Shown: piece by piece, positions 8,820 through 18,188 of the stretch
Layout: every line of letters starts with the position of its first letter
Numbering within the stretch: the stretch's first letter is position 1
Assembly (NCBI RefSeq): GCF_001425355.1
Contig: NZ_LMQN01000015.1
Coordinates: 295,862-359,861 of the forward strand
Direction of reading: 5' to 3'
DNA from: Chryseobacterium sp. Leaf405
GTDB lineage: Bacteria > Bacteroidota > Bacteroidia > Flavobacteriales > Weeksellaceae
DNA: 64,000 nucleotides
Notes under the pieces: generated by a model
The model's input: the letters and a program-made list of their open reading frames with translations, nothing else
Databases searched by the model: none
Told to the model about the DNA's origin: nothing
Position numbers and translations under genes: made by a program

Positions 8820-9245
8820 TTGTGTGTTACAAAGTTATCCACAATGTTTTCCACAGACTTATTAACAGTTTTTTGTGGATAAATGATTTTTTTATTCAAA
8901 TTTTATAGTAAAATCAGGATTTTATTGGTTACTCACAATTGAAATAAATTCTATTTGTTGATTAAATTTGAATTTTAAATGCTGTTAATTAGTATTTTAT
9001 GATTTTTATTTTAAGTTATCCACATTCATTTTTTATTTTATTCATAATTAGTTGTGGATAACTAACAATTTTATGGGATTTGACGCAAAAAATCTAATTT
9101 CTAGTGAATACTTACCATTATTAAAAATCATTTTTGTGGATTATTTATTCTGAAATAAATTTAATTAATTTCTGAAAATCTGTGTGTTATGTATATATTT
9201 TAAAAGTTATCCACATATTTACAATAATCATTTTTGTTGATAACT
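8820..9245. other. DnaA-box cluster, candidate chromosomal replication origin (oriC)
   Basis: The 536 bases between 8718 and 9253 contain no gene. Perfect DnaA boxes TTATCCACA lie at 8835-8843 (+), 8874-8882 (-), 9016-9024 (+), 9053-9061 (-) and 9207-9215 (+). Near matches are TTTTCCACA at 8847-8855, TGTGGATTA at 9135-9143 and TGTTGATAA at 9235-9243. Between them are very AT-rich stretches (about 8883-9010 and 9062-9200) that could serve as the unwinding region. The phrase TGTGTGTTA occurs near both ends (8821 and 9181). Both orientations and the density of boxes are what is expected of a bacterial origin. Flavobacterial origins need not lie beside dnaA, and no dnaA gene is seen here. Several strongly expressed genes to the right (rpmB, rpmG) point toward this site, which is mild counter-evidence. 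Confidence 0.75.
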
Positions 9246-9253
9246 GTTTAAAA

Positions 9254-10156
9254 TTAAAAACTTGTTTTGATTTTTGTTTCTTTTTCCACAAAATCTACAT
9301 TTACTTTATTGTGAGAGAAATTTTTAATGAATTCAGATGGTGTCTTCTCTGTATATTTTTTAAACATTCTGTTGAAATAGGTAACATTATTAAAACCGCA
9401 ACTGTAACTGCATTCTGAAATACTTTTATCCTGCGCCATCAATAAACATGCTTTGTTAATACGGTATCGGTTTACAAATTCTGTAAAAGTAATCTGAGTA
9501 GCTTTTTTGAAAAAATTGCAAAAAGCAGGTAATGTGAGATTTGCCAGCTTTGCTACATCATCAATATCAATTTCTTTATCGTAATTATGTTCAACATAGG
9601 TGAAAATATTTTCAAGCCTTGTCTTGTTTTTTGAAATGATCGTATATGGCATGATTTCGTTGTTCAAAAGTTCATAATCTTTTGATTGTGAAAGTTCAAA
9701 TAGAATTTCCAGCAGTATCAAATATCTTTTATAGCCTTCAGATTCGAGCATCAGTCTTAGTTTTGGAATCATTGTTTTTTTGATTCTCCTGTGAAATTTG
9801 ATACCATATTTCGAAAGTTCCAATAAATCTTTAATAGATCTCGCTTCCACTTCCTGTTCAGGAAACTGTAAGATTTCCTGTTTGAACTGTAATACAATTT
9901 CTTCATGCGGATCAATAGAATTCAAACCAAATCCGGAATGCGGAATATTGGAACCAATTAATATCAAATCGCCATTCGTATAATTGCTTTTGTGATAGCC
10001 GACGTGACGGGTTCCACTCCCGGAAATCACGCATACGAGCTCAATTTCGGGATGATAATGATACTCCCATTTGAATTCTGAGATAGGCGAGTTGTTGTGA
10101 ATCGTGCGGAAAGAGCTCTTTTCATCAGGGATTACCCGTTCAAAGGTGACTTTCAT
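9254..10156 (-). CDS. AraC-family regulator with N-terminal cupin domain
   Basis: This 300-residue protein has an N-terminal AraC-type cupin (EYHYHPEIELVCVISGSGTRHVG, then GDLILIGSNIPHSG) at about residues 25-110. The C-terminal two-helix-turn-helix AraC DNA-binding domain covers about residues 185-285 and ends in the signature SYSCGFNNVTYFNRMFKKYTEKTPSEF. It is divergent from the MFS-trehalase-TonB genes with 122 bp between starts. It is therefore the obvious candidate for a sugar-responsive regulator of that locus; this is inferred from position only. Its stop is about 10 bases beyond the last DnaA-box-like site. Confidence 0.92.
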   Translation of the reverse strand: MKVTFERVIPDEKSSFRTIHNNSPISEFKWEYHYHPEIELVCVISGSGTRHVGYHKSNYTNGDLILIGSNIPHSGFGLNSIDPHEEIVLQFKQEILQFPEQEVEARSIKDLLELSKYGIKFHRRIKKTMIPKLRLMLESEGYKRYLILLEILFELSQSKDYELLNNEIMPYTIISKNKTRLENIFTYVEHNYDKEIDIDDVAKLANLTLPAFCNFFKKATQITFTEFVNRYRINKACLLMAQDKSISECSYSCGFNNVTYFNRMFKKYTEKTPSEFIKNFSHNKVNVDFVEKETKIKTSF

Positions 10157-10278
10157 TCAGTTAATGATATTTTATCGACTAAAATAATAATTATATTAAT
10201 ATAGTTCAAATATTGATTTATGATGTTAAATTAACGTTAAGTGAAATGCTTTTATCTTAGCCAACAAGAAATTAATTC

Positions 10279-11508
10279 ATGAAAAATTTCAACATAAAGG
10301 CGGTTTTATTTTTAAATTATTTTGTTTTTGCAATTCTTTTGAATTCTGTAGGAACGGTGATTTTACAAATGCAGCAAAACTTCGGAATTACAAAATCTTC
10401 TGCAAGTGTGTTGGAAGGTTTTAAAGATTTACCGATTGCGATCTGTTCGTTTATTTTAGCATCATTCTTACCAAAAATCGGAATCAAAAAATCAATGTTA
10501 ATTGGTTTGCTTTTGGTGAGCTGTATGTGTTTTGTAATGCCTTTTGCCAACGATTTTTGGTTTTTTAAATTGCTATTTACGATTGTCGGGATTTCTTTTG
10601 CTTTAATTAAAATTTCCGTTTTCACTTCTATAGGATTGGTGACGGATACAGATAAAGAACATTCAAGTTTTATGGGTTATCTGGAAGGGTTTTTCATGAT
10701 CGGCGTATTAATGGGAAATGTTTTATTCAGCTTATTTATTGATGACCAGAATCCGAGATCAACCCATTGGCTGAATGTATATTGGGTATTAGGCGGACTT
10801 TCAACATTATCTTTTTTGTTTTTATTCTTCACAAAACTGAATGAAAATGAAGCAAAAAGTGAAAAAACAGATTTATTGGGAGACTTGAAAAACAGTATCA
10901 GTTTATTCAGTTATAAAAAAGTATTGTTCTTTTTGTTGTGCGCTTTCCTTTTCGTCTTAGTAGAACAGAGTTTTCAAACCTGGACGCCGACTTTTTATAA
11001 AGAAATTTTAAAAGTTCCGACTTCAATGAGTATTCAGGCAGGAGCGGTTTTGGCGGGAGCTTTTGCATTGGGGAGATTCTTATCTGGATTTTTCTCTAAG
11101 AAATTTAGTTGGATTTACGTCGTTTCTTGTTGTGTAATTGGTTTTGCAATAAGCATTTTACTGGTTTTGCCGTTAACGCATAATACTCTTATTGATGTCA
11201 ATACAACGTGGTTAAATGCTCCGCTTGTTGTGTATTTATTTCCTTTGATGGGCGGATTATTAGCACCAATTTATCCGAGTATCAATTCTGTTATTTTAGC
11301 GTCAATTCCAAAATATTTACACAGTGCAATGTCTGGTTTAATTGTGGTTTTCTCTGCAATCGGAGGAACAATAGGCTCTATAATTACTGGTTTTGTATTT
11401 CAGGAATTTAGCGGACAGCAGGCATTTTACCTTTCATTAATTCCACTTTCATTATTGATTGTTTCTGCAATTATTATGAATAAATTAAAAATAAATCCTA
11501 AAAAATAA
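10279..11508 (+). CDS. MFS transporter, probable trehalose (disaccharide) permease
   Basis: This 409-residue inner-membrane protein has twelve predicted hydrophobic segments in two halves with a longer polar loop near residues 193-210 (LNENEAKSEKTDLLGDLKNS), as in the major facilitator superfamily. MFS-like glycine-rich loop motifs such as GIKKSMLIGLLLV and ALGRFLSGFFSKKF are visible. Only two bases separate its stop from the trehalase start, so the two are co-transcribed and probably translationally coupled. Because the trehalase has no signal peptide, this permease is inferred to bring the intact disaccharide into the cytoplasm. A weak promoter element TATCTTAG lies about 20 bases before the ATG. 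Confidence 0.85.
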   Translation: MKNFNIKAVLFLNYFVFAILLNSVGTVILQMQQNFGITKSSASVLEGFKDLPIAICSFILASFLPKIGIKKSMLIGLLLVSCMCFVMPFANDFWFFKLLFTIVGISFALIKISVFTSIGLVTDTDKEHSSFMGYLEGFFMIGVLMGNVLFSLFIDDQNPRSTHWLNVYWVLGGLSTLSFLFLFFTKLNENEAKSEKTDLLGDLKNSISLFSYKKVLFFLLCAFLFVLVEQSFQTWTPTFYKEILKVPTSMSIQAGAVLAGAFALGRFLSGFFSKKFSWIYVVSCCVIGFAISILLVLPLTHNTLIDVNTTWLNAPLVVYLFPLMGGLLAPIYPSINSVILASIPKYLHSAMSGLIVVFSAIGGTIGSIITGFVFQEFSGQQAFYLSLIPLSLLIVSAIIMNKLKINPKK

Positions 11509-11510
11509 AG

Positions 11511-12989
11511 ATGAATAAACAGTTATATATCAACGAAATTCAGGTTCTTTTTGATGATGTTCAAAGATCGCAGGTTTTTGAAGATCAGAAAATGATGACC
11601 GATGCAGTTCCATTATTTCCGATTGAGGAAATTAATTCAAAATATGAGGAAGAAAAAATTACAGAAGGATTTAATTTAAAAGAATTCGTTCTGTCGAATT
11701 TTGATTTTTTAGGAGCGAAGATTTCTATTACAAGAGAAACTCGGTTGTCTATTAACGAACACATCGAAAAACTTTGGGATGAACTAACAAGAACGGCTTA
11801 TGAAGAAAAAGGAACTTTACTGAAACTTCCAAAACCTTACATCGTTCCGGGAGGTCGTTTTAACGAATTTTTCTATTGGGACAGTTATTTTATCATGTTG
11901 GGTTTGCAGGTTTCTGGAAGAGTGGAAATGATGGAAAATATCATTGAAAACTGTTCTTATTTGATTCAAAACGTAGGATTTGTACCGAATGCGAGCCGAA
12001 CTCACTTTTTAAGTCGTTCTCAGCCACCGTATTTTTCGTTGATGCTTGATTTACTTTTTGAAACCACGAAAGATGAAAATATTTACATCAAATATCACGA
12101 CACACTAGAAAAAGAATATGATTTCTGGATGGATGGTGAAAAAGATTTAGAAAATGGTTTAAGCATAAAAAGAGTAGTGAAAACTACAAAAGGAGATGTT
12201 TTAAACAGGTATTTTGATGCAGAAAACGAACCGCGTCCTGAAAGTTATTTAATTGATATTGAAGACAGTGAAAATGCAGGAAAAGAATTTTATAGGAACG
12301 TCAGAAGTGCATGTGAATCGGGTTGGGATTTTTCCAGCAGATGGTTTGCGGACGGTGAAAATATACAGACAATTGAAACTTTGAATTTAGCTCAAGTTGA
12401 TCTGAACTGTCTTTTATGGCATTTAGAAAATACGCTGGCAAAATCTTCATCACTTCAAAAATTGTCTGAAAAAGAAGAATTGTATTCAGAAAGAGCGGGA
12501 AATCGAAGACAGATGATCAATACCTATTTCTGGGATGAAAATTCTGGAACATATAAAGATTATCATACTAAAAAAAATACAACAACACCGTCTGAACATA
12601 TTGCTGCTCTTTATCCTTTATTCCTTGGTCTGGCAAGTGATGAACAGGCTAAAGCTATCGCCAAAAATATAGAAGAAAAATTTCTCTATCAGGGAGGATT
12701 GGTTACCACTACCAAAAATTCGGGACAGCAATGGGATCTTCCGAATGCCTGGGCACCTTATCAGTGGCTCGGTTTTCAATCCATGAAAAACTATGGCTTC
12801 GATGATTTAGCAGAAAAAATTAAGAATAACTGGTGTATTAATTTGGAAAGAGTTTACAACAACACTGGGAAATTAATGGAAAAATATAATGCTTTAGACA
12901 TCGAAACTGTTGCCGGAGGTGGTGAATATCCCAATCAGGATGGCTTCGGATGGACGAACGGTGTGTATCTTAAATTGAAAAATAATTAA
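11511..12989 (+). CDS. cytoplasmic trehalase, glycoside hydrolase family 37
   Basis: This enzyme hydrolyses alpha,alpha-trehalose to two glucose molecules. Both family signatures are present: PGGRFNEFFYWDSY at about residues 113-126 and QWDLPNAWAPYQ at about 407-418. The expected catalytic acid in SGWDFSSRW is Asp273, and the catalytic base in GGGEYPNQDGFGWTNGV is Glu472. The 492-residue length suits GH37. No signal peptide is present, unlike periplasmic TreA, so the enzyme resembles cytoplasmic TreF. It sits between a permease and a TonB receptor in one operon. Substrate assignment rests on family motifs and is strong. Confidence 0.94.
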   Translation: MNKQLYINEIQVLFDDVQRSQVFEDQKMMTDAVPLFPIEEINSKYEEEKITEGFNLKEFVLSNFDFLGAKISITRETRLSINEHIEKLWDELTRTAYEEKGTLLKLPKPYIVPGGRFNEFFYWDSYFIMLGLQVSGRVEMMENIIENCSYLIQNVGFVPNASRTHFLSRSQPPYFSLMLDLLFETTKDENIYIKYHDTLEKEYDFWMDGEKDLENGLSIKRVVKTTKGDVLNRYFDAENEPRPESYLIDIEDSENAGKEFYRNVRSACESGWDFSSRWFADGENIQTIETLNLAQVDLNCLLWHLENTLAKSSSLQKLSEKEELYSERAGNRRQMINTYFWDENSGTYKDYHTKKNTTTPSEHIAALYPLFLGLASDEQAKAIAKNIEEKFLYQGGLVTTTKNSGQQWDLPNAWAPYQWLGFQSMKNYGFDDLAEKIKNNWCINLERVYNNTGKLMEKYNALDIETVAGGGEYPNQDGFGWTNGVYLKLKNN

Positions 12990-13010
12990 AACTAACTATA
13001 ATTAAAGGCT

Positions 13011-15455
13011 ATGAAAAAAAAATCAATCTTTTTGCTTGCCGGAATTGCAACACTTTACTTTAATAATGCATACGCTCAGGAAACTCCTCAGGACTCTACG
13101 AGATCTGCATCTATCGAACAGGTAGTTATTACGGGTAACTCCAAACCAAAACCAAAAATCGAATCAAGTACGGCGATTTCTACCTTCACTGCAAAGGAAA
13201 TTCAGAAACAAAACCCGATTAGTGCGGCGGCATTGTTGCAGAGAGTTCCTGGTTTTGCGGTTGAAACATCAGGTGGGGAAGTTGGTAACAACCTTTTCGC
13301 AAGAGGGATTCCTTCTGCGGGAGCGTATGAATTTGTACAGGTTCAAGAAGATGGACTTCCGGTTTTTGAAGACGGAGCTTTGCAGTTTGCCAATGCGGAT
13401 AATTTCTTCCGTGTCGATAATTCTGTGAGTAGATTAGAAGCTTTAAGAGGTGGCTCGGGTTCTATTTTTGCGACCAATTCTCCGGGAGGTTTGATTAACT
13501 TTATTACGAAAGAAGGTTCAAACGATTTCAAAGGAACGGCGAAGCTGGAAACGAGTACCTACGGATTGATGCGTACCGATGTAAATTTGGGTGGAGCTTT
13601 GGTTCAGGATAAATTATTCTTCAACGTAGGAGGTTTTTACAGATCAGATGACGGAATCAGAAAAACGGGTTTTAAAGCCAATCAGGGCGGACAGATCAGG
13701 ATGAATCTGAAATACGTTTTCGATAAAGGATATGCAAAAGTATACTATAAAAAACTGGATGATAGAAATACATTTTTCCTTCCGATTCCTTTGGTTCAGA
13801 ACGGAAATGATCTGAAAGAATTCTCAGGTTTTGATCCGAATTACGGGACTTATAGCTATAGAAATATCAGTCAGCTGAATATTCCACAAGCGGGTGGAGG
13901 ATTTTTCAGCAGAAATTTAGAAGACGGAATTCATCCGAAAGTTGATGTATTAGGAGCTGAATTCAAATACGATCTCGGAAATAATTTCTCTGTTGTAAAT
14001 AAAACGAGATATACCAATATCAACATGAATTATACGGGAATTTTCCCTGCAGGAGGACCTCAGACTGCTGCTGGTTTTGCTGATGAAGCGGGAATTACGG
14101 GAAATAATTATCAGTACTCTTTGGTGAGCAACGGTGCAATCGTAAACCCTGCGTATGTTCAGAAATTAGGATTTTGGGCGATTGATAAACAGATGAATAA
14201 CTTTGTGAATGATTTACAGTTAAACTATAAATTCGACAAAGGAAATGTAACGGCAGGTTTCTATAAATCCAGCTGGAAATCTCATCAAAACTGGAACTGG
14301 AGTAATATTTTAACAACAGCTTCAGACAAACCGGAACTTCTTAATCTGGTTGAGACCTCATTGGCTCCAAATAGTGTCGGATATTCAAAAACATACAACG
14401 GAGTTACCGATATGTCTTTCTTATTGAGAGACTCTCAGGTTCAGGGAAGTCTGAATGATCTTTATTTAAATTTAGATTATAATATTACAGAAGATTTAAG
14501 CTTTAACGGAGGAATTCGTTACAGCCGTGATTTCTATAAAGGATATGGTGTAAGTACAACGACCGGAAATCTAAATAACTCAGGTTTAACGACAGACGGA
14601 ACTCATGGTTTTTCTACTACAACTGCGGATGATAATATGTCTGTGTTGGGAAATAAATATACCTATTGGAATTATGATGTGAATAAAGTTTCTTTCACCA
14701 CTGCATTGAATTATAAAATCAACAGAGAAAATGCCGTATATGCGCGTTTTTCTAATGGTTTCAGGTCTCCGAACGAAGAAGCATATTACAACAATATGGC
14801 AGACTTATCAGCGATAAAGCCTGTAACGACCAACCAGATAGAAGTTGGGTACAAATATTACTCGAGAACATTTGATGTGGCGGTGATTCCATTCTATTCT
14901 ACATTGAAAAATCTTTCGTTTACCGATGTTTTTTCTGATGGAACTTCTGAAAATAAATTCGCTAACACAACGAATATGGGGGTAGAATTGGAAGGTTACG
15001 CAAGGTTGTTCAATAATTTATTGGAAGTGACTTTCAACGGAACCATTCAGGATCCTAAATACAAAGATTTTACCGGAAGAAATGTTGACGGAACTACATT
15101 TGATTACGATGGAAATGCCGTAAGAAGAATGCCGAAATTCTACTTTAATATTTCCCCTGCGGTGAATATCACAAAAGAATGGAGAGCGTATGTAAGCATG
15201 AATTATTACGGAAAACGTTTTCAGGATGAGGCAAATACGGAAAAAAATACCTTGCCTTCGTTCTCAGAATTCGGAGCTGGAACTTCGTATCAGTTAGGAA
15301 AAATCCGTTTTGCGGTTGATGGAACCAATATTTTCAATACCATCGGAATTACAGAAGGTGATCCAAGATCTCCATTAACTGGAGCTGGAGACATCAGAAT
15401 GGCAAGACCAATTATGGGTGCTGCTGTAAGAGCTTCGGTTACATTGGATTTTTAA
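13011..15455 (+). CDS. TonB-dependent outer-membrane receptor, probable trehalose or related sugar importer
   Basis: This 814-residue protein starts with a cleavable signal peptide ending NAYAQ. A TonB box-like segment (IEQVVITGNS) and a plug domain follow at about residues 45-165 (STFTAKEIQ, LLQRVPGF, FARGIPS, LEALRGGSGSIFATNSPGG). The remainder is a beta-barrel that ends in aromatic VRASVTLDF. It lacks the N-terminal carboxypeptidase-D-like domain of SusC proteins and no SusD gene follows. It is 21 bp downstream of the trehalase in the same operon, so uptake of the trehalase substrate across the outer membrane is the inferred role. Confidence 0.9.
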   Translation: MKKKSIFLLAGIATLYFNNAYAQETPQDSTRSASIEQVVITGNSKPKPKIESSTAISTFTAKEIQKQNPISAAALLQRVPGFAVETSGGEVGNNLFARGIPSAGAYEFVQVQEDGLPVFEDGALQFANADNFFRVDNSVSRLEALRGGSGSIFATNSPGGLINFITKEGSNDFKGTAKLETSTYGLMRTDVNLGGALVQDKLFFNVGGFYRSDDGIRKTGFKANQGGQIRMNLKYVFDKGYAKVYYKKLDDRNTFFLPIPLVQNGNDLKEFSGFDPNYGTYSYRNISQLNIPQAGGGFFSRNLEDGIHPKVDVLGAEFKYDLGNNFSVVNKTRYTNINMNYTGIFPAGGPQTAAGFADEAGITGNNYQYSLVSNGAIVNPAYVQKLGFWAIDKQMNNFVNDLQLNYKFDKGNVTAGFYKSSWKSHQNWNWSNILTTASDKPELLNLVETSLAPNSVGYSKTYNGVTDMSFLLRDSQVQGSLNDLYLNLDYNITEDLSFNGGIRYSRDFYKGYGVSTTTGNLNNSGLTTDGTHGFSTTTADDNMSVLGNKYTYWNYDVNKVSFTTALNYKINRENAVYARFSNGFRSPNEEAYYNNMADLSAIKPVTTNQIEVGYKYYSRTFDVAVIPFYSTLKNLSFTDVFSDGTSENKFANTTNMGVELEGYARLFNNLLEVTFNGTIQDPKYKDFTGRNVDGTTFDYDGNAVRRMPKFYFNISPAVNITKEWRAYVSMNYYGKRFQDEANTEKNTLPSFSEFGAGTSYQLGKIRFAVDGTNIFNTIGITEGDPRSPLTGAGDIRMARPIMGAAVRASVTLDF

Positions 15456-15481
15456 CAAATTAATTTTTTCATATAATTGAT

Positions 15482-15510
15482 AAACCCGTCAGAAATTTTC
15501 TGACGGGTTT
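15482..15510. terminator. strong bidirectional hairpin terminator
   Basis: AAACCCGTCAGA and TCTGACGGGTTT form a perfect twelve-pair stem with a five-base loop. A T-rich tract follows it on the plus strand. It separates the TonB receptor gene from the convergent LRR gene and could serve both. Confidence 0.9.
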
Positions 15511-15523
15511 TTATTTGTGATAA

Positions 15524-16111
15524 TTATATTTTAGTTCTTCTCATTACTTTTTTTAAGTGTTCTAAATCATCATCTTTGAACCTTCTTGTACCAGCTAAGT
15601 TTATTTCTTTTAAATTATTGGGAAATAAATTAGGGTGCAAGTCTGTTAGTTTTGTATCGCTAAGTCCTAAGCTTATAAGATTTTGCATTTTATTTAATGT
15701 TGAAGGTAATTTATTTAGGTTACAATTTTCAATACGGAGTGTTTTTAAATTATCTAACTCACATATTGAATCTGGAATTGTGTCTATATCATTTCCTCTG
15801 ATCATTAAATATTTTAATGATTTCATACTGACTATCCATTCAGGAAAAGTTTTGAATGGAAGATTCAGAAGCCAAATCTTTTTTAATTTTTTTAATCCAG
15901 CAATTTCTTCCGGAAGTTCAAAATCATCCAAATTATAAATAGAGGGGTGAGCCTGAATTTCCAATACTTTTAAATTTATGAATTGTGAAAAGATATTACC
16001 TTTATCCTTTAGATTGTATTCAATAAATATTAGACTTAGTTTTTTGCAATCTTTTGGGTATTGAATTGCATCGTTTAATGACGAGAATTTAGTTTTTTTA
16101 AAGAGACGCAT
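15524..16111 (-). CDS. leucine-rich-repeat protein
   Basis: This 195-residue protein has about five leucine-rich repeats with a 22-24-residue period. Visible units include LKKLKKIWLLNLPFKTFPEWI, MKSLKYLMIRGNDIDTIPDSI, LDNLKTLRIENCNLNKLPSTL and MQNLISLGLSDTKLTDLHPNL. No signal peptide or membrane helix is seen, so it is probably cytoplasmic and mediates protein-protein contacts. It is eight bases downstream of the metallo-hydrolase gene and likely co-transcribed with it. The specific function is unknown. Confidence 0.8.
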   Translation of the reverse strand: MRLFKKTKFSSLNDAIQYPKDCKKLSLIFIEYNLKDKGNIFSQFINLKVLEIQAHPSIYNLDDFELPEEIAGLKKLKKIWLLNLPFKTFPEWIVSMKSLKYLMIRGNDIDTIPDSICELDNLKTLRIENCNLNKLPSTLNKMQNLISLGLSDTKLTDLHPNLFPNNLKEINLAGTRRFKDDDLEHLKKVMRRTKI

Positions 16112-16119
16112 TTTTAATT

Positions 16120-16758
16120 TTACTGAAAAAACGGATTATATTGCTTCTCGAAACCAATTTTCGTAGGATTTCCATGACCAGAGAAAACCTGTGTCTCATC
16201 ATCAAGAATAAAAAGCTTGTTTTTAATTCCGTCGATTAACTGCTCGTGGTTTCCTTTGTAAAGATCGGTTCTTCCGATACTTCCTTCAAATAAAACATCA
16301 CCCGAAATCATGAATTTCTGATTTTCATTATGATACACAACGCTTCCCGGAGAATGTCCCGGAACATGATAAATTTTGAATTTTTTGCCTTCAAAATCAA
16401 GCTCATCGCCTTCGTTTATGTATTCTAAATCCACATTAATATGGTCAAGTTCGAAACCAAATCTCATTCCGCTGACCTGAAACATATCCAGAATTTCTTT
16501 ATCATCCTGATGCATCGTTACCGGAACTTTATACGTGTCAAAAGCCCACTGCAAACCTAAAATATGATCGATGTGAGCATGGGTTAAAAGTATTTTTTCG
16601 ATTTTTAATTCATTTTCTGTGATGAAATTTTCGATGGCTTTGGTTTCCTGCTCGTTCATATTTCCCGGATCAAATAACCATGCTTTTTTATTTTCGTTGT
16701 AAAGTATGTACGTATTTTCGCTCGCAAAATTGAATACGAAACCTTGAATCTGAAGCAT
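16120..16758 (-). CDS. MBL-fold metallo-hydrolase, glyoxalase-II/YcbL-like
   Basis: This 212-residue protein has the metal-binding signature THAHIDH (His60, His62, Asp64, His65), the third-ligand segment VPGHSPGSVVYH, the bridging aspartate in MISGDVLFEGSIGRTD, and a terminal histidine in FSGHGNPTKIG. This is the compact form of the hydroxyacylglutathione-hydrolase family without the C-terminal substrate domain. The substrate is therefore uncertain and is probably a thioester. A TACATTTG promoter element lies about 20 bases upstream of the ATG on the minus strand. The LRR gene follows in the same direction. Confidence 0.88.
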   Translation of the reverse strand: MLQIQGFVFNFASENTYILYNENKKAWLFDPGNMNEQETKAIENFITENELKIEKILLTHAHIDHILGLQWAFDTYKVPVTMHQDDKEILDMFQVSGMRFGFELDHINVDLEYINEGDELDFEGKKFKIYHVPGHSPGSVVYHNENQKFMISGDVLFEGSIGRTDLYKGNHEQLIDGIKNKLFILDDETQVFSGHGNPTKIGFEKQYNPFFQ

Positions 16759-16887
16759 ATCTGAATATTTTTAATTAAAACAAATGTAGCAACAAAAGTT
16801 TTGCTTTAAAAACAGTTTGATAATTTTTATCTATAAAGATCAGCTTCTTTTAGTGTTTAAAAATGATTTTTCGTTATCTTCGTCATA

Positions 16888-18099
16888 ATGAAAACATTGC
16901 GACTATTTTTACTTTCTCTTGGCGGATTAGTTTTTGGACAAAATATCCAGAGTATACAGTTGTTTAATCCTCAGACGAACGACGAAACACCTGTCATTAA
17001 TTTAAATCAACAGTTGGTTTTAAGTTTTGATGATCTTACCAATGCAAGTGAGATTTACAGATATACGATAAAACATTACAACAGAAACTGGGAAGATGAC
17101 AATCTGTTTTTTACTGAATTTGCGAATGGAAGCTTAAATGCTTTATTGGATAAATTTCAGTATTCATTCAATACATTGCAGCCTTATACGCATTATACAT
17201 TAACATTTCCTAACGATAAAATTCAGCCGAAAATTTCAGGGAATTATGAAATTATTATTTACAAAGATTCTGCGGACAAGCCTCTTTTCAAAAGAAGATT
17301 TTATCTGGTAGAAGATGCGGCAACATTAGCTTTGAATGTTTCAAGATTTGCAGATGCAAGGAATCCAAATGCTAACCAAAGAATTGAAGTGAAGGCAGTT
17401 TCGAAAGGGGGAGACTTGTCGTCCAACATTAATTCTATGACACTGAATGTCATGCAGAATAATAATCCAAATGTTACGGTAAACAATTTAAAACCAAGTA
17501 CAACGATGGGAAATCAATTACTTTTCCAACAGATGAGTTCAGTGTTTCCCGGAAATAATGAGTTTTATTATTTTGATAACAAAAATATGAACATGGCAGC
17601 AGATATGGTGCGTGCGACGGAGGTAAAAGACGGAGTGAATCAAACGTATCTTCATCCTGTGTGGGCTTTTCCTCTGAATTACCAATATCAGCCAGACGTT
17701 AACGGAGCGTGGTATTACAGAAGAAATGACTTAGGAAGAGAAAGAGATGCGACGAGAGAAGCAGATTATTCGTGGGTTTATTTTTCTTTGGATTCCGATC
17801 CTGTAGATAAAGATATTTATGTTTTGGGAGGTTTTAATAATTTTATACCCACTAAAGAAAATCAGATGCAATATGATGATACAGCTAAAAAATATGTAGC
17901 GAAAATCTTTTTAAAACAAGGTTTTTATAACTATATTTTGGCAACAAAAGAAGCTAACGGAAGTCTGAATTTCGGAGAAGTTAACGGAAATTTCTGGCAG
18001 ACGGATAATCTTTATCAGGCATTCTTATATTATGCGCCTTTTGGTAGAAATTATGATGGATTGATGGGGTATGGTGAATTCAGGACGCCTGTGAGGTAA
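16888..18099 (+). CDS. type IX secretion system plug protein (DUF5103 family)
   Basis: This 403-residue exported protein begins with the signal peptide MKTLRLFLLSLGGLVFGQ. The sequence matches the DUF5103 family of Bacteroidota: the early ETPVINLNQQLVLSFDDL segment, YTIKHYNRNWEDDNLFFTEFANG, and the C-terminal sandwich with FSLDSDPVDKDIYVLGGFNNF. Members are annotated as the T9SS plug, which closes the periplasmic face of the SprA/Sov translocon when no cargo is passing. A weak -7 element TATCTTCG ends only five bases before the ATG, so the transcript may be leaderless. A T9SS cargo is encoded at 45866 in this window. Confidence 0.88.
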   Translation: MKTLRLFLLSLGGLVFGQNIQSIQLFNPQTNDETPVINLNQQLVLSFDDLTNASEIYRYTIKHYNRNWEDDNLFFTEFANGSLNALLDKFQYSFNTLQPYTHYTLTFPNDKIQPKISGNYEIIIYKDSADKPLFKRRFYLVEDAATLALNVSRFADARNPNANQRIEVKAVSKGGDLSSNINSMTLNVMQNNNPNVTVNNLKPSTTMGNQLLFQQMSSVFPGNNEFYYFDNKNMNMAADMVRATEVKDGVNQTYLHPVWAFPLNYQYQPDVNGAWYYRRNDLGRERDATREADYSWVYFSLDSDPVDKDIYVLGGFNNFIPTKENQMQYDDTAKKYVAKIFLKQGFYNYILATKEANGSLNFGEVNGNFWQTDNLYQAFLYYAPFGRNYDGLMGYGEFRTPVR

Positions 18100-18118
18100 A
18101 ACTTATTGGAAAATAAAA

Positions 18119-18147
18119 AACCTTACAGACGAAAAATCTGTAAGGTT
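18119..18147 (-). terminator. terminator of the toxin-antitoxin operon
   Basis: AACCTTACAGA and TCTGTAAGGTT form a perfect eleven-pair stem with a seven-base loop. On the minus strand it is followed by a run of T. It lies about 40 bases beyond the toxin stop and could also stop transcription from the plus-strand plug gene. Confidence 0.85.
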
Positions 18148-18188
18148 CAAATATAAAAATAGTCTGGAAGTTTGTAAATTATTTAATC

